Shown here piece after piece: positions 19,421-28,870 of a stretch of 60,808 nt of DNA. Below the pieces are notes generated by a model, which saw only the letters and a program-made list of their open reading frames with translations, ran no database searches and was not told where the DNA came from. Position numbers and translations under genes: made by a program. This stretch comes from Candidatus Cloacimonadota bacterium (GTDB taxonomy: Bacteria > Cloacimonadota > Cloacimonadia > Cloacimonadales > WRIO01), in NCBI GenBank assembly GCA_029553545.1, contig JAKPKU010000072.1, positions 1-60,808 on the forward strand. Reading direction: 5' to 3'. Position 1 is the stretch's first letter, and each line of letters opens with the position of its first letter.

Positions 19421-19480
19421 GATCCTCGCTTCGCTGCGGGTTAGGAGCTTTCACATTTGTGAAAGGTTTTTTTTAAAGGA
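19421..19480 (+). repeat. Mosaic hairpin cassette fragment
   Basis: Begins with the cassette opener CCTCGCTTCGCTGCGGG, then GTTAGG and an 8-base-pair hairpin CTTTCACA-TT-TGTGAAAG. It is a short piece of the hairpin arrays described at 29335-29810. Confidence 0.6.
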
Positions 19481-19501
19481 TATTGCAACTTCTTTTTAAT
19501 A

Positions 19502-19757
19502 ATCTATCATTCACAATAATCTGGCTTTGTAAATACAAATAGCCTTATTTGTATACGTGCGATGGACAACTACGAACAAACCAAAAAGAAATCTATCATT
19601 CACAATAATATGGCTTTGTAAATACAAATAGCCTTATTTGTATACGTGCGATGGACAACTACGAACAAACCAAAAAGAAATCTATCATTCACAATAATCT
19701 GGCTTTGTAAATACAAATATCCTTATTTGTATACGTGCGATGGATAACTACGAACAA
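19502..19757 (+). repeat. Three tandem copies of an 89-base hairpin repeat
   Basis: Units start at 19502, 19591 and 19680 (period exactly 89; the third is shorter). The first two differ at about one position. Each contains a perfect 9-base-pair palindrome ATACAAATA-GCCT-TATTTGTAT; the third copy has one change in an arm. Further copies lie at 28700-28777, 29103-29270 and 31743-31820, giving seven in the window. No reading frame runs through them and no variable spacers separate them, so this is not a CRISPR array. Confidence 0.85.
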
Positions 19758-19766
19758 GTAAACGTA

Positions 19767-19917
19767 GGTACAATCTATCTTAGTTGTACCAAAATAAGAC
19801 CGAAAAAAAATCCTTATAACAAACAAAAATCAATTGATTTTTTACCTAACCTTCGACGCAGTCGAAGTACCTAACCGTTGCGAAGCAATGTACCTAACCC
19901 GCAACGAAGTGAGGACC
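19767..19917 (-). repeat. Mosaic hairpin array, reverse orientation
   Basis: Reverse-orientation version of the array at 29335-29810. It begins with GGTACAA and TTGTACC arms (19767-19790). After a linker come the palindrome AAAAATCAATTGATTTTT and then hairpins separated by TACCTAAC: CTTCGAC-GCA-GTCGAAG, CGTTGC-GAA-GCAATG (one G-T pair), and the opener reading CCGCAACGAAGTGAGG. It lies 104 bases upstream of the deiminase-like gene. The remaining bases to 20021 carry a TTGACA at 19975-19980, a possible -35 box for that gene. Confidence 0.75.
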
Positions 19918-20021
19918 ACAAATAATGTACCGGCGAGGCTCAAAAGATATTTCCATGGCAATTATTTTTTCTGCTTGACATATATGCTTTTTTGATTTTT
20001 CTGAACCTAAAAGGAGGATAG

Positions 20022-22076
20022 ATGAAAAAAATACATAAACTCATTCTTTTCAGTCTATTATTAATCATATTAAGCATTGGGCAAGTATTTGCTCAAAATA
20101 TGCAGGAAATTAGTCCTTTACCATTGACTCATGAGATGAGTGATGATGAAATAGCTCTTATGCCTGCTTGGGTAATTGACAGAGAAAAATCAAACCCACC
20201 TACAGGACCTATCCGCCCTGTCGCCGAATTTGAACCTGCTACAAAAGTTTTAGTACGTTATCCTTTAGGATTCCATGTAAACTTTATCAAGCTACTTGCA
20301 GAAGAAATTGAAGTACTCACTATAGTCTCAAACGAATCTGTAAAAAACCAAGCTATACAAGCATATACAAATGCACAAGTAAACATGAGTAATTGCACTT
20401 TTGTGATTGGTGCAACTAATTCGTATTGGACACGTGACTTTGGTCCTTGGTTTTCATTCGATAGCAATAATAATCTCAGTGTTATAGATTTTACTTACAA
20501 TCGACCACGCCCATTAGATGATGCTTTTATACCGATCTATGCAGCTTACGATACACTAAATTGCTATACTATGTCTATCGTACAAACTGGCGGAAATTAC
20601 ATGTGCGACGGTATTGGCATTGCTGCTGCCTCACATATTGCTTATACTGAAAACTATAATAATCAGAGCTTAGTAAATGAACAAATGCAGCAGTTTTTAG
20701 GCATTGATACCTATCACGTTGTACAGGATCCAAATAATACATATATCGACCATATCGACTGCTGGGGCAAGTTTTTGGCACCTGATAAGATAATTATTCG
20801 TCAAGTACCTTCTACTCATCCAAGATATAATGCACTTGAACAGATGGCGCAATATTGGGCAAATCAAATGAGCTCTTACAATAGACCATTCAGAGTTTAC
20901 CGCGTTTATACTCCTAATGATCAGCCTTATTCAAACTCGCTAATTCTCAATAATCGCGTCTTTGTTCCTATCATGAACAATGCAAATGACGAGGCTGCGC
21001 TCCAAGCTTATCGCGATGCTATGCCTGGCTACACTGTGTATGGTGTCACAAATAATACGTCAAATCCATGGGAATCTACCGACGCTCTTCACTGCCGTAC
21101 GCATGAGATTGCTGATCGCAGAATGCTCTATATTTCTCATATGCCGCTCGCCTATGAACAAGAGATGCAGAATAATTATGCAATCGAAGCAGATATTATT
21201 TCTTATGGTGGCGCAGATATTATTGCTGATTCTACAAAAGTCTTTTTTAAAGTCAATCAAGGCGATTATACAAGCATTGATATGTCTTACTTTGCTGGAA
21301 ATCTCTACCATGCTGAAATACCAATCCCTGCTCTGGGTGACACTGTTTACTACTATATTCATAGCGTTGATACAAATAATAAAAAAGCAAATCATCCTCT
21401 CATGGGCGCATACGATCCACATTATTTCGTCATCAATGGTGACGACACAGAATTCCCTGTTATCGAACACGAGCCTATCGCAATTATTCATGAAAATGAA
21501 TTGCCTTATACAATCTCAGCGACAGTCACAGATAATGTTGGTATTGCAGAAGTTAAACTTGAGTTCCGCAGGAATGAATCAGATGAAATATATTCTATTA
21601 CCATGTCAGAATCAGATCAAAACATTTGGTCATGCCAGCTACAAAGCACCGATATCATTAGTGCCAGCTCCATCTATTATCGCATTACAGCCACCGATTT
21701 TGCTCAAAATACAAACTATTTTCCAAGTGAAGATACATGGATTCTTTGTGATTTGGATTTAAATATTGAAGATATTATCAAACCTCTTGAAAAAGATAAC
21801 TTCATTGCTGTCTATCCAAACCCTGTTAATTTCAACAAATCAGATATTAATATCAAATACTCAACCAGCGATACCAAAAGGGTCAAGTTTGAAATATACA
21901 ATATCAAAGGTCAAAAGGTATATGAATTTAATCAATTCAACCGTAAAAACGATACCAAAAGCATTCAAGTTGACCTCAGTGAACATGTGAAAACACGTCT
22001 TAAATCTGGCGTTTACTTTATCAAAATGTCTACCAATGATTACAGCGTCAGCAAAAAGATAATTATTATCAAATAA
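20022..22076 (+). CDS. Secreted peptidylarginine-deiminase-like protein with type IX sorting domain
   Basis: A guanidine-modifying enzyme of the agmatine deiminase/bacterial PAD superfamily, probably exported and surface-attached or released. A signal peptide covers residues 1-24. The catalytic domain (about 60-380) retains the family residues: D139 in WTRDFGPW, H244 and D246 in HIDCWGKF, N305 and nucleophile C358 in DALHCRTHE. Ig-like beta domains follow (about 385-580), then a C-terminal module starting YPNPVN with GQKVYE and SGVYFIK, typical of Por/type IX sorting domains. This order matches Porphyromonas PPAD. The product would be citrulline on proteins or a deiminated small guanidine; which one is unknown. 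AGGAGG precedes the ATG, and a perfect terminator follows the stop. Confidence 0.85.
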   Translation: MKKIHKLILFSLLLIILSIGQVFAQNMQEISPLPLTHEMSDDEIALMPAWVIDREKSNPPTGPIRPVAEFEPATKVLVRYPLGFHVNFIKLLAEEIEVLTIVSNESVKNQAIQAYTNAQVNMSNCTFVIGATNSYWTRDFGPWFSFDSNNNLSVIDFTYNRPRPLDDAFIPIYAAYDTLNCYTMSIVQTGGNYMCDGIGIAAASHIAYTENYNNQSLVNEQMQQFLGIDTYHVVQDPNNTYIDHIDCWGKFLAPDKIIIRQVPSTHPRYNALEQMAQYWANQMSSYNRPFRVYRVYTPNDQPYSNSLILNNRVFVPIMNNANDEAALQAYRDAMPGYTVYGVTNNTSNPWESTDALHCRTHEIADRRMLYISHMPLAYEQEMQNNYAIEADIISYGGADIIADSTKVFFKVNQGDYTSIDMSYFAGNLYHAEIPIPALGDTVYYYIHSVDTNNKKANHPLMGAYDPHYFVINGDDTEFPVIEHEPIAIIHENELPYTISATVTDNVGIAEVKLEFRRNESDEIYSITMSESDQNIWSCQLQSTDIISASSIYYRITATDFAQNTNYFPSEDTWILCDLDLNIEDIIKPLEKDNFIAVYPNPVNFNKSDINIKYSTSDTKRVKFEIYNIKGQKVYEFNQFNRKNDTKSIQVDLSEHVKTRLKSGVYFIKMSTNDYSVSKKIIIIK

Positions 22077-22080
22077 AGGT

Positions 22081-22105
22081 GATGCCTTCGGGCATCTCTT
22101 TTTTT
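22081..22105 (+). terminator. Rho-independent terminator after the deiminase-like gene
   Basis: A 6-base-pair stem GATGCC-TTCG-GGCATC with a UUCG-type tetraloop, followed by TCTTTTTTT. It starts 4 bases after the stop codon. Confidence 0.92.
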
Positions 22106-22124
22106 AGCAAAGATTGAGGTGAAA

Positions 22125-22664
22125 ATGTCCTATATTTGCCAAGAGTGTCACGAAACAAAGTATGGCTGCTGCAATTTTACAGGCGAACCAAACAGTATCG
22201 AAATAGGCATCTCAATCCCCGAAGCTATCATCATCCAAAAAGCAATAGGACTACCAATCTCCGACTTTTTGGAAAGAGATATGATCAATCCATTACTCGT
22301 CGACTCTATAGCCAGATCTATTCACCCCAACTTCAAACAAATCTTCTATAAAAATATCCGCTATAAACTCAAAACAGTCGACAATAAATGTATCTTTCTC
22401 ACCGATCAGGGCTGCCAATTGCCACGCAATATTCGCCCACATTATTGCAATCTCTATCCTTTTTGGCTCATGCCAGACGAAGATCGCCTACAAGTCCTCA
22501 TCAATCCCGATTGCTTGGCACAAACACGCGTCATAAATATTGTGGAATTACTCAAACTCTTTGGCATCAATCGTAATGATATCATAAATGAATTTTATGC
22601 ACTACAAGATAAACTAAAAGAGCATGTGGAATTCATAGATTCTGGGAAAGACATTATTCAGTAA
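22125..22664 (+). CDS. YkgJ-family cysteine-cluster protein
   Basis: A soluble 179-residue protein with the cysteine pattern of the YkgJ/CxxCxxCC group (putative zinc or iron-sulphur binding). The N-terminus has CQECHETKYGCC, and later come CIFLTDQGC and YCNLYPFW. The biochemical role of the family is unsettled. I start at the ATG at 22125, with GAGG 5 bases upstream; a GTG at 22119 overlaps that site. The preceding terminator suggests it is transcribed separately or by readthrough. A hairpin-cassette opener begins right after its stop. Confidence 0.8.
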   Translation: MSYICQECHETKYGCCNFTGEPNSIEIGISIPEAIIIQKAIGLPISDFLERDMINPLLVDSIARSIHPNFKQIFYKNIRYKLKTVDNKCIFLTDQGCQLPRNIRPHYCNLYPFWLMPDEDRLQVLINPDCLAQTRVINIVELLKLFGINRNDIINEFYALQDKLKEHVEFIDSGKDIIQ

Positions 22665-22669
22665 ACTTT

Positions 22670-22750
22670 GGTCCTCGCTTCGCTGCGGGTGAGGATTAAA
22701 GATAGTTGTCGCTACGTTTTTTGTCTCTACAAGTTGATATGCGAAGGTGT
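22670..22750 (+). repeat. Hairpin-cassette opener plus a dispersed 50-base block
   Basis: GGTCCTCGCTTCGCTGCGGG at 22670-22689 is the cassette opener. A block at 22701-22750 (from GATAGTTGTCGCTACG to GCGAAGGTGT) recurs almost exactly at 43096-43146, and its first part again near 28863. It lies between the convergent YkgJ-like and hsdM genes. Confidence 0.75.
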
Positions 22751-22784
22751 ACAATTAGCTGCACGTGGATTCTCTCTTATTTTT

Positions 22785-24266
22785 CTACTCCCCATTCAGG
22801 GTTTCCATCAATGCCTGAAAGCTCTCCAATCCTGCTTCTATATTTTCTATTATCTCGTTCGCCAAAATATCTGGGTCTGGCAAGTTATCTAAGTCTGTTA
22901 AGCTATCATCCTTAAGCCAAAATATATCCAAGCTTGTCTTATCTCTTTCAATGATTTCATCATAACTAAATTTTCTCCATCTTCCTTCTGAGTTGCTCTC
23001 TGACCATGTTTCCTGCCTTTTATGTCTATTGGACGGATTATAGCATTTGATAAAATCCTCTAAATCTTCAAATTCCATAGGTTTCTTCTTCAAAGTATGA
23101 TGGACATTGGTTCTATAGTCATAAAACCATATCTCTTTTGTCCAAGGGTGTCTGGCTCCTGGTTTATTGTCAAAGAAAAGCACATTAGCCTTAACACCTG
23201 GTCTATAAAAAATCCCTGTAGGTAGTCTTAGTATAGTGTGAAGGTCTGTTGTTTTAAGGAGTTCTTTTCTAACTGTTTCTCCTGCCCCTCCTTCAAATAA
23301 AACATTATCTGGTAAAACTACTGCAGCCTGTCCTTCATCTTTTAATAATGTTCTTATATGTTGTAAAAAGTTTAATTGCTTGTTTGATGTGGTCACCCAA
23401 AAGTCTTGTCTATTATAAACCAAATCTTCCCTGACTTGCTCTCCTCCTCCATTAGTAATAGTCATTGATGATTTTTTCCCAAAAGGAGGATTTGCAAGAA
23501 CATAATCATACCTCTTACCCTCATCTGCTATTAAGGCATCAGCAGAAGAAATAGAAGTCTCTCCATCAATTTCGCCTATATTATGTAGAAACATATTCAT
23601 CAAGCAAAGCCGTCTGGTATTCGCTACAATCTCGTTACCATAAAAGGTTTTATTCTTTAAAAATTCCTTTTCTTCTTTATTTAAATCGTGGTCTTGGCTA
23701 ATGTAGTCATAGGATGCCAAGAAAAATCCACCTGTCCCACAGGCTGGGTCAGCTATGGTTTTACTTGGTTCAGGCTGAACACAGGCAACCATTGCCTTTA
23801 TAAGGGCTCTGGGCGTAAAGTATTGACCTGCACCACTTTTGGTATCCTCTGCATTTTTTTCTAAAAGGCCTTCATAAATTCTCCCTTTTAGATCAGATCC
23901 CATCATTGCCCAATCTTCCTTATCAATCATTTCAATAATTCTGGAAAGCTTTGCAGGATCTTGAATTTTATTCTGTGACTTGGTAAAAATTTGTCCCAGT
24001 GTCCCTTTCGCATTGGATAGCTCTCTTAAAGTTTTATTATAGTGGTCTTCAAGCTCAGCTCCGCGCATCTTATTTAAATCATTCCAAGTATATCCATCTG
24101 GAATACTTATCTCTCTTGAATAGGGAGGTTTGGAAAATTCATCTACCATCTTGAGAAAAAGCAAATAAGTAAGCTGCTCTAAATAATCACCATAGCTTAC
24201 TCCATCATCTCTTAATATATTAGCAAAATTCCATACTTTTGAAACTATATTAGATTCATTTACCAT
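22785..24266 (-). CDS. hsdM: Type I restriction-modification DNA adenine methyltransferase (M subunit)
   Basis: This subunit methylates adenine in the recognition sequence and protects self DNA. The N-terminal helical HsdM domain (1-140) is followed by the methyltransferase domain. It has the SAM-binding motif I DPACGTGG (173-180) and catalytic motif IV NPPF (259-262). At 493 residues it is full length and the frame is intact. It is the last gene of an hsdR-hsdS-hsdM operon, starting 2 bases after hsdS. That gene order is less common than R-M-S. The enzyme is expected to work as M2S for methylation and R2M2S for restriction. Confidence 0.95.
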   Translation of the reverse strand: MVNESNIVSKVWNFANILRDDGVSYGDYLEQLTYLLFLKMVDEFSKPPYSREISIPDGYTWNDLNKMRGAELEDHYNKTLRELSNAKGTLGQIFTKSQNKIQDPAKLSRIIEMIDKEDWAMMGSDLKGRIYEGLLEKNAEDTKSGAGQYFTPRALIKAMVACVQPEPSKTIADPACGTGGFFLASYDYISQDHDLNKEEKEFLKNKTFYGNEIVANTRRLCLMNMFLHNIGEIDGETSISSADALIADEGKRYDYVLANPPFGKKSSMTITNGGGEQVREDLVYNRQDFWVTTSNKQLNFLQHIRTLLKDEGQAAVVLPDNVLFEGGAGETVRKELLKTTDLHTILRLPTGIFYRPGVKANVLFFDNKPGARHPWTKEIWFYDYRTNVHHTLKKKPMEFEDLEDFIKCYNPSNRHKRQETWSESNSEGRWRKFSYDEIIERDKTSLDIFWLKDDSLTDLDNLPDPDILANEIIENIEAGLESFQALMETLNGE

Positions 24267-24268
24267 AA

Positions 24269-25549
24269 TTAATTTACCTCCTTATTATCTTCTTTTATTC
24301 TTTTTAACAATTCTGCTGCTGGCTCCCAATCATCTTCTTGTCTGCATGCTTCTAATACTTCCTTAGATAGTAACTTGCCTTCAAAGGCTTTTTTCAAGAT
24401 GCTCTGGCGTAAAGCTTCAGCTTTTTCAAGAGCTTCCTCTATATTAGCTTCTATATTTTCGCAAACAGAAAGACGAGATTCTATTTCTTGAACAATTTGG
24501 TTTTGTTCCTTTAAAAGAGGTAAAGGAATGATTTGTTCAAATACATCTTTATCTCTAACAGCAGGATAAGAAGAACCTGTTTGAAGTTTATTAAGCGGCT
24601 GAAGGAAGCCTTCATATATTGTAAAATAAAAAATGAATTTTGGGTCTAACAGTTTTTCAATGCCTCTTATTACCGTAAAACCAGATGAGCATATCTGATT
24701 ATTATGTATACTATCTGTTACTTGAGCAATATTTTTTAAATATGTTCTTACTGTTGAAAATAAAACATCACCTATCTTAATTATCTGTTGTGCCCTTGAT
24801 GGTGCGTCTTCCCATTTATATACCTTATGAGAGATAATTTTATATATTTCATTATCAATACTTCCTATATCAATATAAAAAAATTGTTTGTGTTTATCTA
24901 AGTTTTTTTTGTTTATTTTTTCTACTTTATCACAAACATCGCCAAGCTTTCTTCTCATCCATTCATTTTGCATCTCAGTACAAATATTTTTTTCTCTCCA
25001 TTTCCTTGTCAGCTTTCCTTCAAAAGCTGCTTTTAATACTGCCTGCCTATATATTTCTAATTGTTCTTTCGCTTTCTTAAGACTTTCTATTCCACTATCT
25101 AATTTAGAAAATGATTCTTCAATTTTAGCTACAATGGCTCTTTGTTCTGGTAGGGGAGCTATTGCAATATTTAGTTTAGAAAATATTGAAATCCAATATC
25201 TTTTATGAGTATCTACGTTGTGCCTAATAGTTTGCATATGGTAATAAACATATTTAACATTAACTTCTTCTGATGATGGTGCCAATATTTTCATAGCTGA
25301 TGACTTTACTTTGAATTTGAAATTTACATATTTAGTAGAAGTTGTAAAATCATCAAAAATTATAACTGGTAGAGTAGCAAATACATTATTTTCCTCATCT
25401 GTATACCCTAAAATAAAAGTTTTACCTGCAGTTAATACGGGCGTTTTATAGTTGTCATTATAAGCAGTTGACTCAACTATGTAATTAGTAGGTTGAATAT
25501 AGTTTAGTAAATCTTCAAGTTTTCCTTCAATCCAATTTTCTCTCATCAT
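24269..25549 (-). CDS. hsdS: Type I restriction-modification specificity subunit
   Basis: HsdS sets the DNA target through two target-recognition domains. TRD1 covers residues about 1-130 and TRD2 about 195-345. They are separated by matching helical conserved regions: PLPEQRAIVAKIEESFSKLD with AAFEGKL, and PLPLLKEQNQIVQEIESRL with KAFEGKL. Both halves are present and in frame, so specificity should be bipartite. The start overlaps the hsdR stop (ATGA, 4 bases). No inverted repeats or second hsdS copy that would allow phase-variable shuffling are visible. The target sequence cannot be predicted by eye. Confidence 0.93.
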   Translation of the reverse strand: MMRENWIEGKLEDLLNYIQPTNYIVESTAYNDNYKTPVLTAGKTFILGYTDEENNVFATLPVIIFDDFTTSTKYVNFKFKVKSSAMKILAPSSEEVNVKYVYYHMQTIRHNVDTHKRYWISIFSKLNIAIAPLPEQRAIVAKIEESFSKLDSGIESLKKAKEQLEIYRQAVLKAAFEGKLTRKWREKNICTEMQNEWMRRKLGDVCDKVEKINKKNLDKHKQFFYIDIGSIDNEIYKIISHKVYKWEDAPSRAQQIIKIGDVLFSTVRTYLKNIAQVTDSIHNNQICSSGFTVIRGIEKLLDPKFIFYFTIYEGFLQPLNKLQTGSSYPAVRDKDVFEQIIPLPLLKEQNQIVQEIESRLSVCENIEANIEEALEKAEALRQSILKKAFEGKLLSKEVLEACRQEDDWEPAAELLKRIKEDNKEVN

Positions 25550-28341
25550 GCTACCAATGCCTCATTTAATTCATTTATAATTTCAAACATATTATCTCCA
25601 AATAACTTATACATTTTTCCTCTTCCTCCTTGACTGTTGAATGGTAGATTATCCAAATCTTCTATTTCAATATGGAAGCTTGTAGCCACATGTTCTTTAA
25701 TCATTCTTAACCATTCCATTTGTTCTTTTGTATATTTTAGAGGACCCGCTTGCTTACCAAAGACCCATTTTTGAAAATTCCTATCTACTATTCTGTTGTA
25801 GGGAGTAAGGGCTTTGTCCAAGCCAGTTACTCTTCTTATTAAGGAAACAAGTGCTACCAGCTCATTTTTAGGGCTTTTACCTTTTACATCTTCTAATTGA
25901 CTATAAGCATCCCAAACATAATGAGGTGCAAGTAGCGGTTTTTCAGTTTTTAATTTTTCAAACAATTCCTTTATCATTTTAAAAGTTAATTCTCTCATTC
26001 TATATGGTTGATTATAAAAGATACTAAAAGCAGTAATCTCATCTTTGTTTTCTGCTATATATTCTTCAAAGCTTTTTACTATCTCTTTTGCCTTATCTTT
26101 TGTAAAACTATCCAATCTTGCCTTTAGAACTTTGTCTTGATTAATATTATCTATAATTTGCTCATGTGATTTTCTAACATTTTCAATATAGCTATTTAAC
26201 TCACCTGTGAAAACTTTAGCTGCTTTTGTTGCCAGTTGTTCTCCTGCTTTCTTTTTGCACTCTTCCTCTTTTGATTTCGTTCTTTCTGGCTCAGGTATTT
26301 CATTTAACAATTCTATAGTTTTAGCTTCAATTAAATCTGGATCATAAGCATCAAGTAGGTTTTTAGTCATATCTTTTAGACTCTGCCCACCACTTTTCTC
26401 TATTATTTTTTCCCTCTCATTTTCTCTAAGCTGTTTATCCAAACGAATTAACCTATTAGCTAAAGAAGTAAATAAATCTTCATCCTGTACTCCCATAGAT
26501 ACAGCCCCTAATAAATCTTTTAAGGCAACTGTTCTTTTTCTTTCCAATGATCTACTATCTGTCTTTCTTGATTTTGTTACACCTATAGCATCAACTATGA
26601 TAAAATGGGTCTTTGTATGTTTTGCCGTACTTGATACTTTTTTCAAGTCATCATAGTTTATAGTTCTTGTACCTCTCCCCTTCATTTGTTCAAAATAATT
26701 AGAGCTTTTTACATGCCTCATAAAAAGCAATACTTCCAGAGGTTTTACGTCTGTTCCGGTCGCTATCATGTCAACTGTTACAGCTATTCTTGGATTCCAT
26801 GAGTTTCTAAATCGATTTAATACCGATTTAGGGTCCTCCTCAGCTTTATATGTGATTTTTTTACAAAACTCATTACTCTCATTAAACTCTTCTCTTATCA
26901 TATGTATAATGTCATCTGCATGGCTATCAGTCTTTGCGAAAACCAGGGTTTTGGGCACTTCAAAAACCTCATCTTTATCATAACGGTCAGGGAAAACCTT
27001 CTTTAAAGCTTCTTTATATGCCCTAATAATACATCTAATCTGGTCTATGCTTACCACATCTTTATCCAAGTCTTTTGCTGAATATTCGATATCCTCGTCC
27101 AATTGTTCCCATCTCATTTTCCGTGTTAGCCTCTCTCTTTTGTCAACATATTCTTTAGCTTTTAATTCTGCCCCAGCTTGGGATATCTCGGTTTCTATTG
27201 TATAAACATCATAAGGAACATTGACACCATCAGCTACAGACTCCTCATATGTGTACTCACTAACTACATTCTCTTTAAAAAAACCAGTAGTTCTTTTATC
27301 AGGGGTTGCAGTAAGTCCAATTAAAAATGAGTCATAATAATCTAAAACTTGCTTCCATAAATTATAAATGGATCTGTGGCACTCATCTATAATTATAAAA
27401 TCAAACTGCTCTATTGGGTTATCTTTAGAATACTCAACAGGCATGGGGTCTTTCTTATTCCATTGCCAACTACTTTCATTAGGATTTTCTTCTTCAAAAG
27501 ATTCCTCAAGTTCTTCACCTTTTAAAATCGAATATAATCTCTGAATAGTGGAAATACAAACGTGACTATCTTGAGCTATGTAGCTTGATGTTAATCTTTG
27601 AACATTATATAATTCGGTAAATTTCCTGTTATCATCCTTAGAATGATATCCCATAAATGCCTGTTCGGCTTGTTCGCCTAAGTTTTTGGTATCTACGACA
27701 AAAAGTATTCTTTTAGCTTTGGCAAATTTTAATAATCGATAGACAAAGGTACAGGCAGTATATGTCTTACCAGCACCTGTTGCCATCTGAATCAAAGCCC
27801 TTGGTTTATTGTTTTTAAAGGATACCTCTAAGTTTTCTATAGCTTTTATCTGTGCAGCTCGCAATCCATCCTTCTCCAAGGCTGGCATATCTTGCAATCG
27901 ACCTCTGAGGGTTGTTTCTTCCTTAAGCCATTCTAATAAAGTTGATGGTTGATGAAAGTTGAATATTATTCGTGAACGAGGTTTAGGGTCTCTATAATCA
28001 ATAAACTTTGTTTCAACACTTGTACTCAGATATGCAAAAGGCAAGGAATCCTTTTTTACAATATTCTTAAGCTTTGCATGTGCATAATAATAGACTTGAT
28101 CCTCAGCAGCTATAAGCCTTTGCCCTTCATCCTCTCTTTTTGCTTCTATAACTCCTAAAGGTTTACTATCAACAAATAAAATATAGTCAGCAGGTCCCAC
28201 ATCAGTTAAATATTCTCTTACGGCAACTCCCTTGCATTCTGACAAATTAACACTTTTATTATCTTGAACACTCCAACCAGCATTTCTTAGCATTTGGTCA
28301 ATTTTGTCTCTTGCTTTTTCTTCTGGACTTTGGTTTATCAT
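25546..28341 (-). CDS. hsdR: Type I restriction endonuclease motor subunit
   Basis: HsdR translocates and cleaves unmodified DNA. The N-terminal PD-(D/E)XK nuclease has GPADYILF and VIEAKRE. The helicase motor has Walker A MATGAGKT, a DECHRS box and motif III LIGLTATP, then a C-terminal helicase domain with VDMIATGTDVKPL and MKGRGTRT, and a helical tail that contacts the methylase. I chose the ATG at 28341 (931 residues), with AGGGGG upstream. The frame stays open for 81 more codons, but that part is hydrophobic, lacks family similarity and covers the promoter. All catalytic blocks are intact, so the system looks functional. Confidence 0.94.
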   Translation of the reverse strand: MINQSPEEKARDKIDQMLRNAGWSVQDNKSVNLSECKGVAVREYLTDVGPADYILFVDSKPLGVIEAKREDEGQRLIAAEDQVYYYAHAKLKNIVKKDSLPFAYLSTSVETKFIDYRDPKPRSRIIFNFHQPSTLLEWLKEETTLRGRLQDMPALEKDGLRAAQIKAIENLEVSFKNNKPRALIQMATGAGKTYTACTFVYRLLKFAKAKRILFVVDTKNLGEQAEQAFMGYHSKDDNRKFTELYNVQRLTSSYIAQDSHVCISTIQRLYSILKGEELEESFEEENPNESSWQWNKKDPMPVEYSKDNPIEQFDFIIIDECHRSIYNLWKQVLDYYDSFLIGLTATPDKRTTGFFKENVVSEYTYEESVADGVNVPYDVYTIETEISQAGAELKAKEYVDKRERLTRKMRWEQLDEDIEYSAKDLDKDVVSIDQIRCIIRAYKEALKKVFPDRYDKDEVFEVPKTLVFAKTDSHADDIIHMIREEFNESNEFCKKITYKAEEDPKSVLNRFRNSWNPRIAVTVDMIATGTDVKPLEVLLFMRHVKSSNYFEQMKGRGTRTINYDDLKKVSSTAKHTKTHFIIVDAIGVTKSRKTDSRSLERKRTVALKDLLGAVSMGVQDEDLFTSLANRLIRLDKQLRENEREKIIEKSGGQSLKDMTKNLLDAYDPDLIEAKTIELLNEIPEPERTKSKEEECKKKAGEQLATKAAKVFTGELNSYIENVRKSHEQIIDNINQDKVLKARLDSFTKDKAKEIVKSFEEYIAENKDEITAFSIFYNQPYRMRELTFKMIKELFEKLKTEKPLLAPHYVWDAYSQLEDVKGKSPKNELVALVSLIRRVTGLDKALTPYNRIVDRNFQKWVFGKQAGPLKYTKEQMEWLRMIKEHVATSFHIEIEDLDNLPFNSQGGRGKMYKLFGDNMFEIINELNEALVA

Positions 28342-28420
28342 GACTTTCCCCCTCCCTTTTTCAGTTTTCACACCTATATAAAACATTGAGAATTGTCCCA
28401 ATATCACATTTTCATTGTCA

Positions 28421-28449
28421 AATAAATCATGTAATGGTAATACTGTCAA
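28421..28449 (-). promoter_or_regulatory. Likely hsdRSM promoter
   Basis: On the minus strand TTGACA (28449-28444), 17 bases, then TTTATT (28426-28421). The same GTCCTTGACA-like block and downstream leader (CTATATAAAACATTGA when read on the plus strand) recur before the decayed second hsd operon at 31551-31579, which supports a real promoter and leader. Confidence 0.55.
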
Positions 28450-28699
28450 GGAATAAATTACAAAAAGGTAAAATAGTGTCAAGGGGGCAAGTGTGTTGTT
28501 GACAGATCTGAGAACTGAGTTGGCTGGTAATTTCACTGCGTGAAATTGATCTATTGAATCGTTTATGTACTCGAAGGCAGCCATTGGTTCTTATACAATT
28601 AAGGCTAATTGTATCTACAATTAGCTGCACGTGAATTTTACATTAGGTATTTCTTTCTGGTAGAAAGAAATATATAAGGAAGTATCTTCTTTTTTAATA

Positions 28700-28777
28700 A
28701 TCTATCATTCTCAATAATATAGCATTGTAAATACAAATAGCCTTATTTGTATATGTGTGATGGATAGCTACGAACAG
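28700..28777 (+). repeat. 89-base hairpin repeat, single copy
   Basis: Diverged copy of the unit at 19502, with the ATACAAATA/TATTTGTAT palindrome intact. Together with the following repeats it makes up the gene-free stretch 28450-29821. Confidence 0.75.
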
Positions 28778-28870
28778 GTAAATAGATGCATTCTTTCAAT
28801 ATCATGAAGTGAAAGGTTTTTTAAAGGAGGGTAGCTATTACTTGCTTCGCTGCACAACTAAGGATAGTTG

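Noticed and set aside
19502-19757. CRISPR array candidate
   Set aside because: The units are contiguous 89-base tandem repeats without unique spacers, and no cas gene is present. The repeats also occur as singles.
24269-25549. Phase-variable hsdS shuffling
   Set aside because: Only one hsdS is present, with no partial second copy, inverted repeats or recombinase near it.
28342-28584. 81-codon N-terminal extension of hsdR
   Set aside because: The extension is hydrophobic and unlike HsdR, spans the probable promoter and leader, and the ATG at 28341 has an AGGGGG ribosome-binding site.
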